A DNA stretch of 14,308 nucleotides, taken from Bacillota bacterium. Lineage in GTDB: Bacteria; Bacillota; Clostridia; Peptostreptococcales; Thermotaleaceae. Location of the stretch: NCBI GenBank assembly GCA_023623095.1, contig JAMNXX010000012.1, positions 1-14,308 of the forward strand, read 5' to 3'. The translations under genes were made by a program, and so were the position numbers. Below are positions 1 through 9,343 of the stretch, piece by piece (the first letter of the stretch is position 1; the number at the start of each line of letters is the position of its first letter). The notes beneath the pieces were generated by a model. It did not search any database. It worked only from the letters and a program-made list of their open reading frames with translations, and was not told the origin of the DNA.

Positions 1-127
1 GTATCCCTTTTGCCTCATAACGGGGACCGTAGATAACTCCTGGTGTATAGCCTTCTTTTCTTAATTTTTTTACACCATTCTTGCCTAAACCCTTCCTTTC
101 TTCCGCCTTTAATGTTAGTGCCTTCAT
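1..127 (-). CDS. rplY: Ribosomal protein L25/Ctc (5' part, runs off window)
   Basis: This is the first 42 codons of a protein of the bL25/Ctc family, which binds 5S rRNA in the large ribosomal subunit; in Bacillus the homologue is general stress protein Ctc. The visible residues begin MKALTLKAEERKGLGKNGV and continue with KLRKEGYTPGVIYG, the usual N-terminal L25 pattern (basic KxLRxEGxxPGVxYG). The start is the ATG at 125-127, preceded by an AGGGGG ribosome binding site (135-140) seven bases upstream. The rest of the gene lies beyond base 1, so I cannot tell whether it carries the long C-terminal TL5-like domain. It diverges from the small ORF at 420-536, and I found no convincing sigma-A promoter for it in the 292-base spacer. 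Confidence 0.9.
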   Translation of the reverse strand, partial: MKALTLKAEERKGLGKNGVKKLRKEGYTPGVIYGPRYEAKGI

Positions 128-300
128 ATAAATTCCCCCTTTAAATTGACACCTTTTCTATCCACATTTAGTCACATCTGCCTTTGGACAGACATATCTT
201 ATATTAGAAACAAATCAAAAACATATATTCAGACATTCCAAAATTCCTTTACAAAAAAACCATTTTTCCGATTCGATTCATGCACCTGAATGTTCTTAGA

Positions 301-331
301 GAAAACCAGTTGCTTAACTGGAGTAATTTTC
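301..331. repeat. Inverted repeat in divergent spacer
   Basis: A perfect 6-bp stem, CCAGTT/AACTGG (306-311 and 316-321), closes a GCTT loop. Outer arms GAAAA (301-305) and TTTTC (327-331) can extend it around a 5-base bulge. It lies in the 292-base spacer (128-419) between the divergent L25 gene and the small ORF, about 90 bases upstream of the latter. It could be an operator or a weak terminator. Otherwise the spacer is plain AT-rich sequence with no gene that I can see. Confidence 0.4.
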
Positions 332-419
332 ATTTTTACGGCTTTAAGATGAATTTAGTAACACGAAGAAGCAATATATCATAATCTGTACTAGATAACA
401 ATAAAGGAGGTGCCAGTCA

Positions 420-536
420 ATGAATGGTGGATGCGGAGGCTTATTCAATAGCGGAGATGAACTGCTTTTCTTCTTTTTGCTTCTTGTAATTTTATTCTGT
501 AGTCCCTGTTTCTTTGGTTTCTCTGGTCGATGCTAA
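420..536 (+). CDS. Small Cys/Gly/Phe-rich hydrophobic protein, 38 aa
   Basis: I do not recognise this protein. It is 38 residues: a Gly/Cys head (MNGGCGGLFNSGDE), a very hydrophobic stretch of Leu, Phe, Val and Ile at about residues 15-26 that could span a membrane, and a tail with Cys-Ser-Pro-Cys and a final Cys before the stop. It is believable as a gene because it has a full AAAGGAGG ribosome binding site (403-410) nine bases before the ATG, and a strong intrinsic terminator (549-575) twelve bases after the stop. Small proteins rich in Cys, Gly and aromatic residues are common in spore-forming Firmicutes. A very partial sigma-K-like pattern (AC at 361-362, 17 bases, CATA at 380-383) is present but unconvincing. 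It is the only plus-strand gene in the window. Confidence 0.6.
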   Translation: MNGGCGGLFNSGDELLFFFLLLVILFCSPCFFGFSGRC

Positions 537-548
537 TTTTAATAAATT

Positions 549-575
549 CCCCCACGCGAACAGTGGGGGCTTTTA
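549..575. terminator. Bidirectional intrinsic terminator
   Basis: The arms CCCCCAC (549-555) and GTGGGGG (563-569) close a 7-base loop. The plus strand continues CTTTTAATT, giving a terminator for the small ORF 420-536. The minus strand continues AATTTATT and can serve the convergent Gre-family gene, whose stop codon is at 573-575. Confidence 0.85.
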
Positions 576-1043
576 ATTAGAAGCGGAAACTTCCGTTTCA
601 GGAAATTGAATCGATTTAATTTGGTAATAAACCGTTCCCATAGGGGTTTCAACGCTCACCTTTTCCTGTGCTTTTTTTAGCAGCAGTGCCTTTCCGATTG
701 GCGACAAGTAAGAAGCATAATCAGGTCGAATATCTTCCTCTTGTTCAAGCGGAGAAACAATTTGAAATGTTTCCAGCTCATGTTCTTCTAAATCTTCTAC
801 CTCTACGATGCTTCCAATCATTACAAAAGGACAAACATGATCCGCTTCTTCTACCACTTTTACTTCCGATAGATACGTTTGAATTTTCTTAATATAGTCA
901 TTAACCAACCATTCAAATTCATTTTTATCCTGCATCGGATTTGAAAAATATTTTTCAATAATTCGATCTTTTTCTTCCTCTACACTTACTAAATGCCTTT
1001 CCAACAAATCAAAAACAAATTTTGATACAGCGGTATTGACCAC
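573..1043 (-). CDS. GreA/GreB-family transcription factor, divergent N-terminus
   Basis: The C-terminal half is a typical Gre FKBP-like domain, with YLSPIGKALLLKK and VETPMGTVYYQI at about residues 110-145, the part that docks on RNA polymerase. The N-terminal half is helical and charged, as expected for the coiled coil that enters the secondary channel, but the usual GDLSENAEY acidic-tip motif is missing; FSNPMQDKNEFEW sits near that place. I chose the GTG at 1041-1043: it has AAAGGAGG (1053-1060) nine bases upstream and gives 156 residues, the normal Gre length. The in-frame ATG at 1145 lies at the predicted transcription start, so it is unlikely to be used. The protein may be a paralogue with altered cleavage activity or a Gre-like RNA polymerase regulator; I cannot tell from the sequence. 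Confidence 0.8.
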   Translation of the reverse strand: MVNTAVSKFVFDLLERHLVSVEEEKDRIIEKYFSNPMQDKNEFEWLVNDYIKKIQTYLSEVKVVEEADHVCPFVMIGSIVEVEDLEEHELETFQIVSPLEQEEDIRPDYASYLSPIGKALLLKKAQEKVSVETPMGTVYYQIKSIQFPETEVSASN

Positions 1044-1150
1044 CCCACCCCCCCTCCTTTCAACCATATTCTTTTCTATTACATTAAATGGGAAATTATT
1101 GAAGCATACAATATAAGGCACTTCACCAAAAGTGAAATGCCTCATGTTAG

Positions 1151-1179
1151 ATTATATCACAAATGTAAATGGTTGTAAA
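1151..1179 (-). promoter_or_regulatory. Sigma-A promoter of the Gre-family gene
   Basis: On the minus strand, TTTACA (1174-1179) and TATAAT (1151-1156) are separated by exactly 17 bases. Transcription would start near 1144, giving a leader of about 100 nt before the GTG at 1043. A short direct repeat of CATTTACA overlaps the -35 region and spacer. Confidence 0.7.
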
Positions 1180-1241
1180 TGGTGTATGGGTATTCCATCT
1201 AAGATTCCCATAAGCCTTATAGCAGTTCTATGGAAAAGTTA

Positions 1242-2126
1242 TCAATTTTCTTCGACGCAATAGAGAAGTTCAAGAAGTTTTGTTGTTTTTTGAGGGTTAT
1301 GAAAAAAATACGACCATGTCTGAGCGTTTATCGTTCGATATTGAGCAGTTCCAGGCAATAAATGCATAAAGATATTCTCTTTCCTTACTTTTGTTGCAGA
1401 TACTGCATAGGAAATCATTTTTTCCTTACTGATATCTGTCTCTAAATAGGGAAATATTTTTTTTGCAATAATCGGCAACTTTGGAATGGACACTTTTTGA
1501 ATCGCTGAGCGAATAAATTGCTGTTGTGCCTTGATCCTTCCCAAATCCCCTTCCGGATAACTTGCACGAAACCTTAAAAAGCGCACCGCCTGTTCTCCAT
1601 TTAATACCTGCCTTCCCGGTTTTAAACCTTTCATTCCCTTTGGAACATCTGCTTCTACGCCCCCCAGAAGATTGACAATTGCCTCTACGCCTTCATATTT
1701 TAATGCCACATAATGGTGAATGGGGATCGGATAGAGTATGTTTTCTACCGCTTTTTTAGCCTCTTTTCCGCCCCCTCTCCCGTATGCGGCATTTAATTTC
1801 CTTTGATCTCCCCTATCACGGCCTTTTTCATGGTAATACGTATCTCTGGGAATAAAGAGCATATCGATCCGCCCGCTTTCAGAATCTAAGCTAATCAGTA
1901 CCATCGTATCGCTCCGGGGTTCTTCTTCTACCCCCAATGCCAAAATATTGACTTTTTTGCTGTCCTTTACAGCTTCATCCAAATTTTTATATCGTTTATT
2001 TCCCATTTTTTGTTTATCTGCTTGTCCATCATTTATTTGAGCAAGTTTTCCCCCATGCATCAGAGATGAGATAGCAATCCCTGCGAAAAAAAGAATGAAG
2101 AGCATGATGGCAATGGTTTTTTTCAA
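1242..2126 (-). CDS. LytR-CpsA-Psr (LCP) family cell-envelope protein
   Basis: LCP enzymes sit outside the cytoplasmic membrane and transfer polyprenyl-phosphate-linked glycopolymers (teichoic acids, capsule) onto peptidoglycan. This protein of about 294 residues has one N-terminal membrane anchor (about residues 4-24) and one LCP domain. Conserved features in order are RSDTM (about 71), the polyprenyl-phosphate-binding IPRDT (about 92), KLNAAYG (about 110), YVALKYEGVEAIVNLLGGV, and the arginine-rich LRFR...GDLGRIKAQQQF block (about 184-205). I prefer the TTG at 2124-2126, because AAAGG lies nine bases upstream; the in-frame GTG at 2135 directly abuts that Shine-Dalgarno sequence. A TATAAT hexamer at 2168-2173 is well placed but lacks a good -35. 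The gene stands alone, followed by the Gre promoter. Confidence 0.88.
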   Translation of the reverse strand: MKKTIAIMLFILFFAGIAISSLMHGGKLAQINDGQADKQKMGNKRYKNLDEAVKDSKKVNILALGVEEEPRSDTMVLISLDSESGRIDMLFIPRDTYYHEKGRDRGDQRKLNAAYGRGGGKEAKKAVENILYPIPIHHYVALKYEGVEAIVNLLGGVEADVPKGMKGLKPGRQVLNGEQAVRFLRFRASYPEGDLGRIKAQQQFIRSAIQKVSIPKLPIIAKKIFPYLETDISKEKMISYAVSATKVRKENIFMHLLPGTAQYRTINAQTWSYFFHNPQKTTKLLELLYCVEEN

Positions 2127-2310
2127 ACCAACCACCCTTTCTTATCGATGATGATAGCAACATATTGATTATAGACAAATATACGGTTAATCGCCACACC
2201 AATCATATTACCACATATTTTATCAAATATGCTCTTTGATTCACAAATTTTCTAAAAACAGCAATGCATCCCATCTCACACAATTAGAATCCAATTCCAT
2301 ACAGCGCATA

Positions 2311-2337
2311 AAACAGCGGCCATGAAAATCAGGCCGC
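2311..2337 (-). terminator. GC-rich hairpin, possible weak terminator
   Basis: GCGGCC (2316-2321) and GGCCGC (2332-2337) close a 10-base loop. On the minus strand the stem is followed by TGTTTTATG, a short U-rich tract, so it could terminate leftward transcription ahead of the LCP gene. It lies some 400 bases past the serine dehydratase stop codon, so what it would terminate is unclear. Confidence 0.45.
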
Positions 2338-2500
2338 ATTCTCTCCGAAAGCTAATGCCTTCTATATACAGTTGAATTTTTTTAATATCTAAAAATTATT
2401 ATGTTTTCATATCCTGCTCAATGATTCGTTGAATCCCTTTGAAGTAAAAATTTGATGTTTGAACCAAGCAGTTGAAAATTTCAATTTTGTAATATAATAT

Positions 2501-2583
2501 TTTAAAAAAGAAGGACTGATATTGTAAACATAATTTTCACGGGGTTATGGTTACCATATCGCACATAGTCCTTCTTTTTTAAA
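2501..2583. repeat. Perfect 17-bp inverted repeat with 49-base loop
   Basis: TTTAAAAAAGAAGGACT (2501-2517) is repeated as its exact reverse complement at 2567-2583. The loop contains a smaller perfect palindrome, TATGGT-T-ACCATA (2546-2558). Both strands end in a T-run, so it could be a bidirectional terminator for the serine dehydratase transcript. The loop is unusually long for that, so a small mobile repeat or a small RNA is also possible. Confidence 0.6.
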
Positions 2584-2650
2584 CAAAATCATAATATGGC
2601 TCACCTTCCTCTTCCATCAAGTCATAAATACCGGTTAATTTCTTGGTACT

Positions 2651-2695
2651 CGTTGTATTTAAGCGGGCCCAGCTTGTTTTGCAAATCAAGCCTAA
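2651..2695. repeat. Palindromic 3'-UTR repeat, copy 1
   Basis: These 45 bases match 4541-4585 without gaps at roughly 80 percent identity, with most differences being transitions. The core is a hairpin around TTTTGCAAAT with GC-rich outer arms. It lies about 40 bases after the stop codon of the L-serine dehydratase gene. Copy 2 lies directly after the PFOR gene. Confidence 0.7.
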
Positions 2696-2735
2696 TAAAA
2701 CTTTTCAAAATTCCCTGCCTCGTATAAATCCTAAT

Positions 2736-4307
2736 CTAATTACTTATTTTTTCCGCTAAGGCTAAACTCGTCTTTGTTATCGCCAATCCGCCTGAATTCG
2801 TACAGCACAACTCAGGTGGCATTAATTTCCCGACGTCAAGCATGGATGTGATGACTTCATCCAGCGGTATAATGGGCTCTACGCCGGCTAGGACCATGTT
2901 TGCGGTTGATACCGCATTCACAGCACACATAACGTTTCTTCCAAGGCATGGGACTTCTACCAAGTTTGCTACCGAATCACATATCATACCCAATACATTT
3001 TGCAGTGATATGGAGGCCGCGGCATTGCTTTGCTCAACCGTTCCACCCATCAATTGTATTACGCCTGCAGCGGCCATAGATGAAGCGGCGCCACATTCTG
3101 CCTGACATCCGCATACTTCTGCAGCAAAGGTAGCTTGTTCGGCGATTGCCAAACCTACCGCACCTGCTGCAAACAATGCCTTTGCTTTTTCTTCCTTTGA
3201 AACGCCCAAATACTCCCCTACGCCCAGTACGGTACCGGGTACTGTACCGCATGCACCGGCTGTCGGTGCCGCTACGATGATTCCATAATTGCTGTTTATT
3301 TCAACCATAGACATTGTCCAAGCAACTACCGTATCTATCGCCCCTGTATGAATGAGCTTGCCCTTACGTGAAGCTTCTAAGTAATTCCCCGAGCATGCCT
3401 TTATCAGCTTTCCGGGGCGCTTGCTTTGGAGACCCTTTTTAATCGAATTTTCCATGATGTCAACAATTTCAATCATTTTCTTCATTGTTTCATCCACCGA
3501 CAGCCCGCCCCTCATGGCTTCATAGTGCAAACCTGCTTCCCAGGGAGAATAGTTGTTCCGTTTTGCCCAAGATTCCATCTCTGCAGCCGTTCGGAAAGGA
3601 ACCTGACACTCTTTTCTTGATAATATTGGAAACACCGGTGGGATAATCCTGATTTTAGAATTCGGCAAAACAGCCCGAATCGATCCAATCCATTCATTAT
3701 CGATGGGATATGATAGTTTTATATTGATTAACACTTCGCTGTTATTCTCTTTCCTATCAAAATACTCATAGCCATCTACCAATAATGCCTTTATTTTTTC
3801 GTCGATATTCTCATCATACTTTTCCTTATCTATCATAATTAATAATTCGTAGTATTTCCCCGTCATTGAAACAGGGAATCCATTGACATTAAGGATTTCG
3901 ATCATACCTCCGCCGGTTGAAATCCCGATTGCAGACACGACCTCTCCATCTTCTTCCACTGCTTTAATCCTAACTGTATTTGGATGGGGAGCATCAAAGT
4001 CGGTAATATGAAATGCTATGGATATGTTTCTTTTCTTTGCATCCTCCAATGCGGTAATCATCTTTGGATTATCCGGTGTATACCCCATCATTCCTCCAAC
4101 TAATCCCCGGTCTGTGCCCTGGCTATCATATGTCGCTGCAAATGAACCACCTCTATTAAATTCAAATTCCATTTCCTTAGGCTCATTCATCAACAGGTGT
4201 CTTGTCATATATCCGATTCTTGCCGGGGCAGCGGTATGTGAGCTTGATGGGCCAGTCATCACAGGTCCGATAATATCATTGAAAATACTATATGGTTCAC
4301 TCCTCAT
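2736..4307 (-). CDS. sdaA: L-serine dehydratase (ammonia-lyase), iron-sulfur type, single chain
   Basis: The enzyme deaminates L-serine to pyruvate and ammonia in the cytoplasm using an oxygen-sensitive 4Fe-4S cluster. The 523-residue chain joins the beta domain (about 1-220; GPVMTGPSSSHTA at 14-25) to the catalytic alpha domain (about 230-523). In the alpha domain I see APTAGACG (347-354), CGCQAECGAASS (399-410), CDSVANLVEVPC (443-454) and CCTNSGGLA (501-509). By spacing, C401, C443 and C454 match the three cluster ligands of characterised single-chain enzymes. In Bacillus the two domains are separate sdaAB and sdaAA genes; here they are fused beta-then-alpha, as in E. coli but longer. The ATG at 4307 has AAGGAGG nine bases upstream. 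The PFOR terminator lies between the genes, so this one probably has its own promoter, which I could not identify. Its pyruvate product feeds the neighbouring PFOR. Confidence 0.92.
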   Translation of the reverse strand: MRSEPYSIFNDIIGPVMTGPSSSHTAAPARIGYMTRHLLMNEPKEMEFEFNRGGSFAATYDSQGTDRGLVGGMMGYTPDNPKMITALEDAKKRNISIAFHITDFDAPHPNTVRIKAVEEDGEVVSAIGISTGGGMIEILNVNGFPVSMTGKYYELLIMIDKEKYDENIDEKIKALLVDGYEYFDRKENNSEVLINIKLSYPIDNEWIGSIRAVLPNSKIRIIPPVFPILSRKECQVPFRTAAEMESWAKRNNYSPWEAGLHYEAMRGGLSVDETMKKMIEIVDIMENSIKKGLQSKRPGKLIKACSGNYLEASRKGKLIHTGAIDTVVAWTMSMVEINSNYGIIVAAPTAGACGTVPGTVLGVGEYLGVSKEEKAKALFAAGAVGLAIAEQATFAAEVCGCQAECGAASSMAAAGVIQLMGGTVEQSNAAASISLQNVLGMICDSVANLVEVPCLGRNVMCAVNAVSTANMVLAGVEPIIPLDEVITSMLDVGKLMPPELCCTNSGGLAITKTSLALAEKISN

Positions 4308-4358
4308 AGTTTGTTTCCTCCTTAATCAAAGTTCCTAATTGATTTACCGATTCTGCAT

Positions 4359-4386
4359 CCTGCTCCCTTTGCAGAAAGGTTGCAGG
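4359..4386 (-). promoter_or_regulatory. Hairpin in the serine dehydratase leader
   Basis: On the minus strand, CCTGC-aa-CCTTT-ctgc-AAAGG-ga-GCAGG folds into a 10-bp hairpin with a tetraloop and a symmetric AA/GA internal loop. It lies 52-79 bases before the ATG at 4307. It has no following U-run, so it is not a terminator. It may be a regulatory or mRNA-stabilising element of sdaA, but its role is unknown. Confidence 0.45.
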
Positions 4387-4405
4387 GTATACCACCTTTT
4401 TTAAT

Positions 4406-4438
4406 AAAAGGCACCGAAATAAAAATCCGGTGCCTTTT
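4406..4438. terminator. Strong intrinsic terminator after PFOR
   Basis: AAAAGGCACCG (4406-4416) and CGGTGCCTTTT (4428-4438) form an 11-bp stem with an 11-base A/T loop. On the minus strand it is followed by TTTTATT. It lies 150 bases past the PFOR stop codon and just upstream of the serine dehydratase leader, so it should separate the two transcripts. It is symmetric and could work in both directions. Confidence 0.85.
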
Positions 4439-4460
4439 CATATTTCAATCAATTGATGAT

Positions 4461-4524
4461 ACACAATGTCGCATTGCAAATTTGCTTATTTCTTTTGGTC
4501 GTGCAAATTTGGTGCGCATTGTGT
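4461..4524. repeat. Long imperfect hairpin downstream of PFOR
   Basis: The outer arms ACACAATG (4461-4468) and CATTGTGT (4517-4524), and the inner arms GCAAATTTG (4476-4484) and GCAAATTTG (4503-4511), which is nearly self-complementary, pair around an 18-base loop. A TGCG/CGCA segment with small indels lies between the arms. It belongs to the PFOR 3' untranslated region, between repeat copy 2 and the terminator. Its right end (TTGTGTTTGAGC) resembles the start of that repeat (TTGTATTTGAGC), so it may be a degenerate relative. Confidence 0.6.
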
Positions 4525-4540
4525 TTGAGCTGTCCTAACC

Positions 4541-4585
4541 CGTTGTATTTGAGCGAGCCCGATTTGTTTTGCAAATCGAGCCCGA
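4541..4585. repeat. Palindromic 3'-UTR repeat, copy 2
   Basis: The copy begins seven bases after the PFOR stop codon. Read on the minus (sense) strand, GGGCTCGATTTG-caaaa-CAAATCGGGCTC pairs over 12 bp if two G-U pairs are allowed; on the plus strand those positions would be A-C mismatches. That bias suggests the element works as RNA in the sense transcript. It matches copy 1 at 2651-2695. Confidence 0.7.
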
Positions 4586-4591
4586 TTATCT

Positions 4592-8188
<3,597 letters not shown>

Positions 8189-8220
8189 TCAATTTTCAAA
8201 AATGTTTTTTTGGAAATTTT

Positions 8221-8364
8221 TTAAGCCTCAAAGAGTATGAAATTCTTTCTCCTCTTGTATTTTAGCCCATTTCCCAACATTCTTTTTTTTTTACGAATAT
8301 GGATATTTTGAACCGATTCAAGAAGAGGAAAATATCTCCTCAACCATATTTTTATAAGGCTTAA
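8221..8364 (-). promoter_or_regulatory. Structured 5' leader of PFOR
   Basis: The predicted transcript starts near 8363, about 240 nt before the ATG. Its first bases (8355-8364) pair with 8221-8230 (10 bp, one G-U), enclosing about 124 nt. Inside is a hairpin (8296-8350) made from CCATATT/AATATGG, AAAATATC/GATATTTT and TTGAA-tcgg-TTCAA. I recognise no known riboswitch class and see no intrinsic terminator in the leader. Confidence 0.45.
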
Positions 8365-8369
8365 GGAAG

Positions 8370-8398
8370 AGTATAACAAAAGGGTAGAACCGTGTCAA
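8370..8398 (-). promoter_or_regulatory. Near-consensus sigma-A promoter of PFOR
   Basis: On the minus strand, a perfect TTGACA (8393-8398) and TATACT (8370-8375) are separated by exactly 17 bases. It is the best promoter in the window, as expected for an abundant metabolic enzyme. TTGTTA overlaps the -10 and resembles one half of a Rex operator, but I do not see the other half. Confidence 0.85.
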
Positions 8399-8428
8399 TA
8401 TCTTTTATGTATACAATATTCAAAATGC

Positions 8429-8480
8429 AAAATAGGATGTTTTTCATTTGCACAAACGCTCATGAAAAGCATCCTATTTT
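8429..8480 (-). terminator. Terminator of the yaaL-bofA unit
   Basis: A 19-bp stem (8429-8447 with 8462-8480, one G-U type difference) closes a 14-base loop and ends in ATCCTATTTT. It lies 37 bases past the bofA stop codon and just upstream of the PFOR promoter, insulating the two. The stem is symmetric, with T-runs on both strands. Confidence 0.85.
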
Positions 8481-8516
8481 TCTTTCCTTGCAAACAGATT
8501 GTTATTCTTTAAAGAA

Positions 8517-8789
8517 TTACAGCAGCCACTTTAAAATCAAAATCAATATGACGCCGGGCACCCCAAGAAATCCAGCGATTAAAGCAGTCAGCGGATTGAT
8601 TGCAATGCTGATGTCCCAGAATCCTCCTATTAAATTAAATAGAAATAATAAAATGCCTCCGATAATTCCATTATAGATCAATTTGATGATCCATTTGATA
8701 GGCACCAATAAAATATAACCGATAATATATAATAGAATCAATCCGAAAGCATAAGCTAAGATGATGTTAAACTCTACGCCCAGACCCAT
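8517..8789 (-). CDS. bofA: Pro-sigma-K processing inhibitor BofA family protein
   Basis: BofA is a small membrane protein that, in Bacillus subtilis, holds the SpoIVFB protease inactive during sporulation until the forespore signals. The 90-residue protein is almost entirely hydrophobic. It has a membrane segment at about 9-30 (AYAFGLILLYIIGYILL), a middle VPIKWIIKLIYNGIIGG stretch and a C-terminal INPLTALIAGFLGVPGV motif, which is the family's most typical part. I chose the ATG at 8787-8789, because AGGGGG (8797-8802) is seven bases upstream and the length fits BofA; the ATG at 8813 has no ribosome binding site. It follows yaaL, as it does downstream of recR in Bacillus, but recR is not beside it here. 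Many Clostridia keep bofA although their sigma-K control differs. Confidence 0.88.
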   Translation of the reverse strand: MGLGVEFNIILAYAFGLILLYIIGYILLVPIKWIIKLIYNGIIGGILLFLFNLIGGFWDISIAINPLTALIAGFLGVPGVILILILKWLL

Positions 8790-8841
8790 ACTCTGTCCCC
8801 CTTTTGAATCCATCGTTTCATTTTATGTACATGGAAACCGC

Positions 8842-8898
8842 CATTCCGAATGCAGCAAAGAATCTTATAACCTTAGATTCTTCGCTGCGTTCAGGATG
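8842..8898. repeat. Dispersed-type palindromic repeat
   Basis: Arms of 24 bases (8842-8865 and 8875-8898) pair imperfectly around a 9-base loop; AAGAATCT/AGATTCTT is the perfect inner part, and most mismatches are transitions. The arm motif (GCAGC, AAGAATCT, then TTCTTCGCTGCGTTCAG) resembles a short palindrome that I recall as scattered through many bacterial genomes. It fills the yaaL-bofA spacer and may fold in their joint mRNA. Confidence 0.65.
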
Positions 8899-8934
8899 AC
8901 AAGGCTGACATACTCAAAATGATAAAGTCCATTT

Positions 8935-9237
8935 TTACTGCAGATTTTGCCTGATCCCCATTTCTCTAGCCAATTTCATAAGATAGCGATATTTTGTTTT
9001 TGCAGCTTGTACCCTGTAAATTGCATGATCGATTAAATCGGGATCCGTTACATCTTGAAAAAATGCCTCTGCATTTTTCCATTCATCATGAGCCATTCGA
9101 ATGGTATCCAACATTTTCTCTTCTTCACTTCTCAGATCTTCCCCACTGAACATCCGAGCATATAAGTTTTCCAATGTTTGAATAAAATTTCTTTCGCTTT
9201 TGCTTCTTTCCATAGGCTCGTCAGAAAACTGGTGCAT
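8935..9237 (-). CDS. yaaL: YaaL-like DUF2508 family protein
   Basis: This is a soluble 100-residue protein of unknown function. The C-terminal two thirds match the DUF2508/YaaL pattern: a charged helical stretch with AHDEWKNAEAFF and YRVQAAKTKYRYLMKLAREMG. Identification rests on this pattern and on bofA being the next gene, as in Bacillus (recR-yaaL-bofA). It is somewhat longer than the usual 75-80 residues because of an N-terminal extension (MHQFSDEPMERSKSER). The ATG at 9237 has AGGGGGG six bases upstream, which supports the long form. A 145-base spacer containing a palindromic repeat separates it from bofA, and the shared terminator lies after bofA. Confidence 0.75.
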   Translation of the reverse strand: MHQFSDEPMERSKSERNFIQTLENLYARMFSGEDLRSEEEKMLDTIRMAHDEWKNAEAFFQDVTDPDLIDHAIYRVQAAKTKYRYLMKLAREMGIRQNLQ

Positions 9238-9314
9238 ATCTTTCCCCCCTCTGCCGCTTTTTTATATAATATAACCATATTATGGAATCCTATACATGGT
9301 CTTTCTTCTTTGGC

Positions 9315-9343
9315 AGAATAAAGATGTGCAGCCCCACTGACAA
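9315..9343 (-). promoter_or_regulatory. Candidate promoter of yaaL-bofA
   Basis: On the minus strand, TTGTCA (9338-9343) and TATTCT (9315-9320) are 17 bases apart. The start would be near 9308, about 70 nt before the yaaL ATG. The -10 is imperfect, and AT-rich TATATT sequences closer to the gene are alternatives. Confidence 0.4.

Larger units (their letters stand above)
2136..2735. other. 600-base gene-free spacer with several hairpins
   Basis: I see no credible coding region on either strand here. The spacer holds, in order, weak promoter-like sequence for the LCP gene (about 2160-2200), a GC-rich hairpin at 2316-2337, a long perfect inverted repeat at 2501-2583, and one copy of a palindromic repeat at 2651-2695 just after the serine dehydratase gene. 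These are listed separately. The remainder is AT-rich and unremarkable. Confidence 0.6.

Noticed and set aside
573..1145. Longer Gre-family protein starting at the ATG at 1145
   Set aside because: The predicted transcription start is at about 1144, the extra 34 residues do not look like Gre, and the GTG at 1043 has an excellent ribosome binding site.
4370..4410. GGTGGTATACC in the serine dehydratase leader, similar to the T-box signature GGGTGGNACC
   Set aside because: A T-box needs a stem I specifier region upstream and a terminator downstream. Here the only terminator is upstream and belongs to PFOR, so the match is coincidental.
8368..8390. Rex (NADH-sensing repressor) operator at the PFOR promoter
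   Set aside because: Only one half-site (TTGTTA) is present; the matching TAACAA half at the right spacing is absent.
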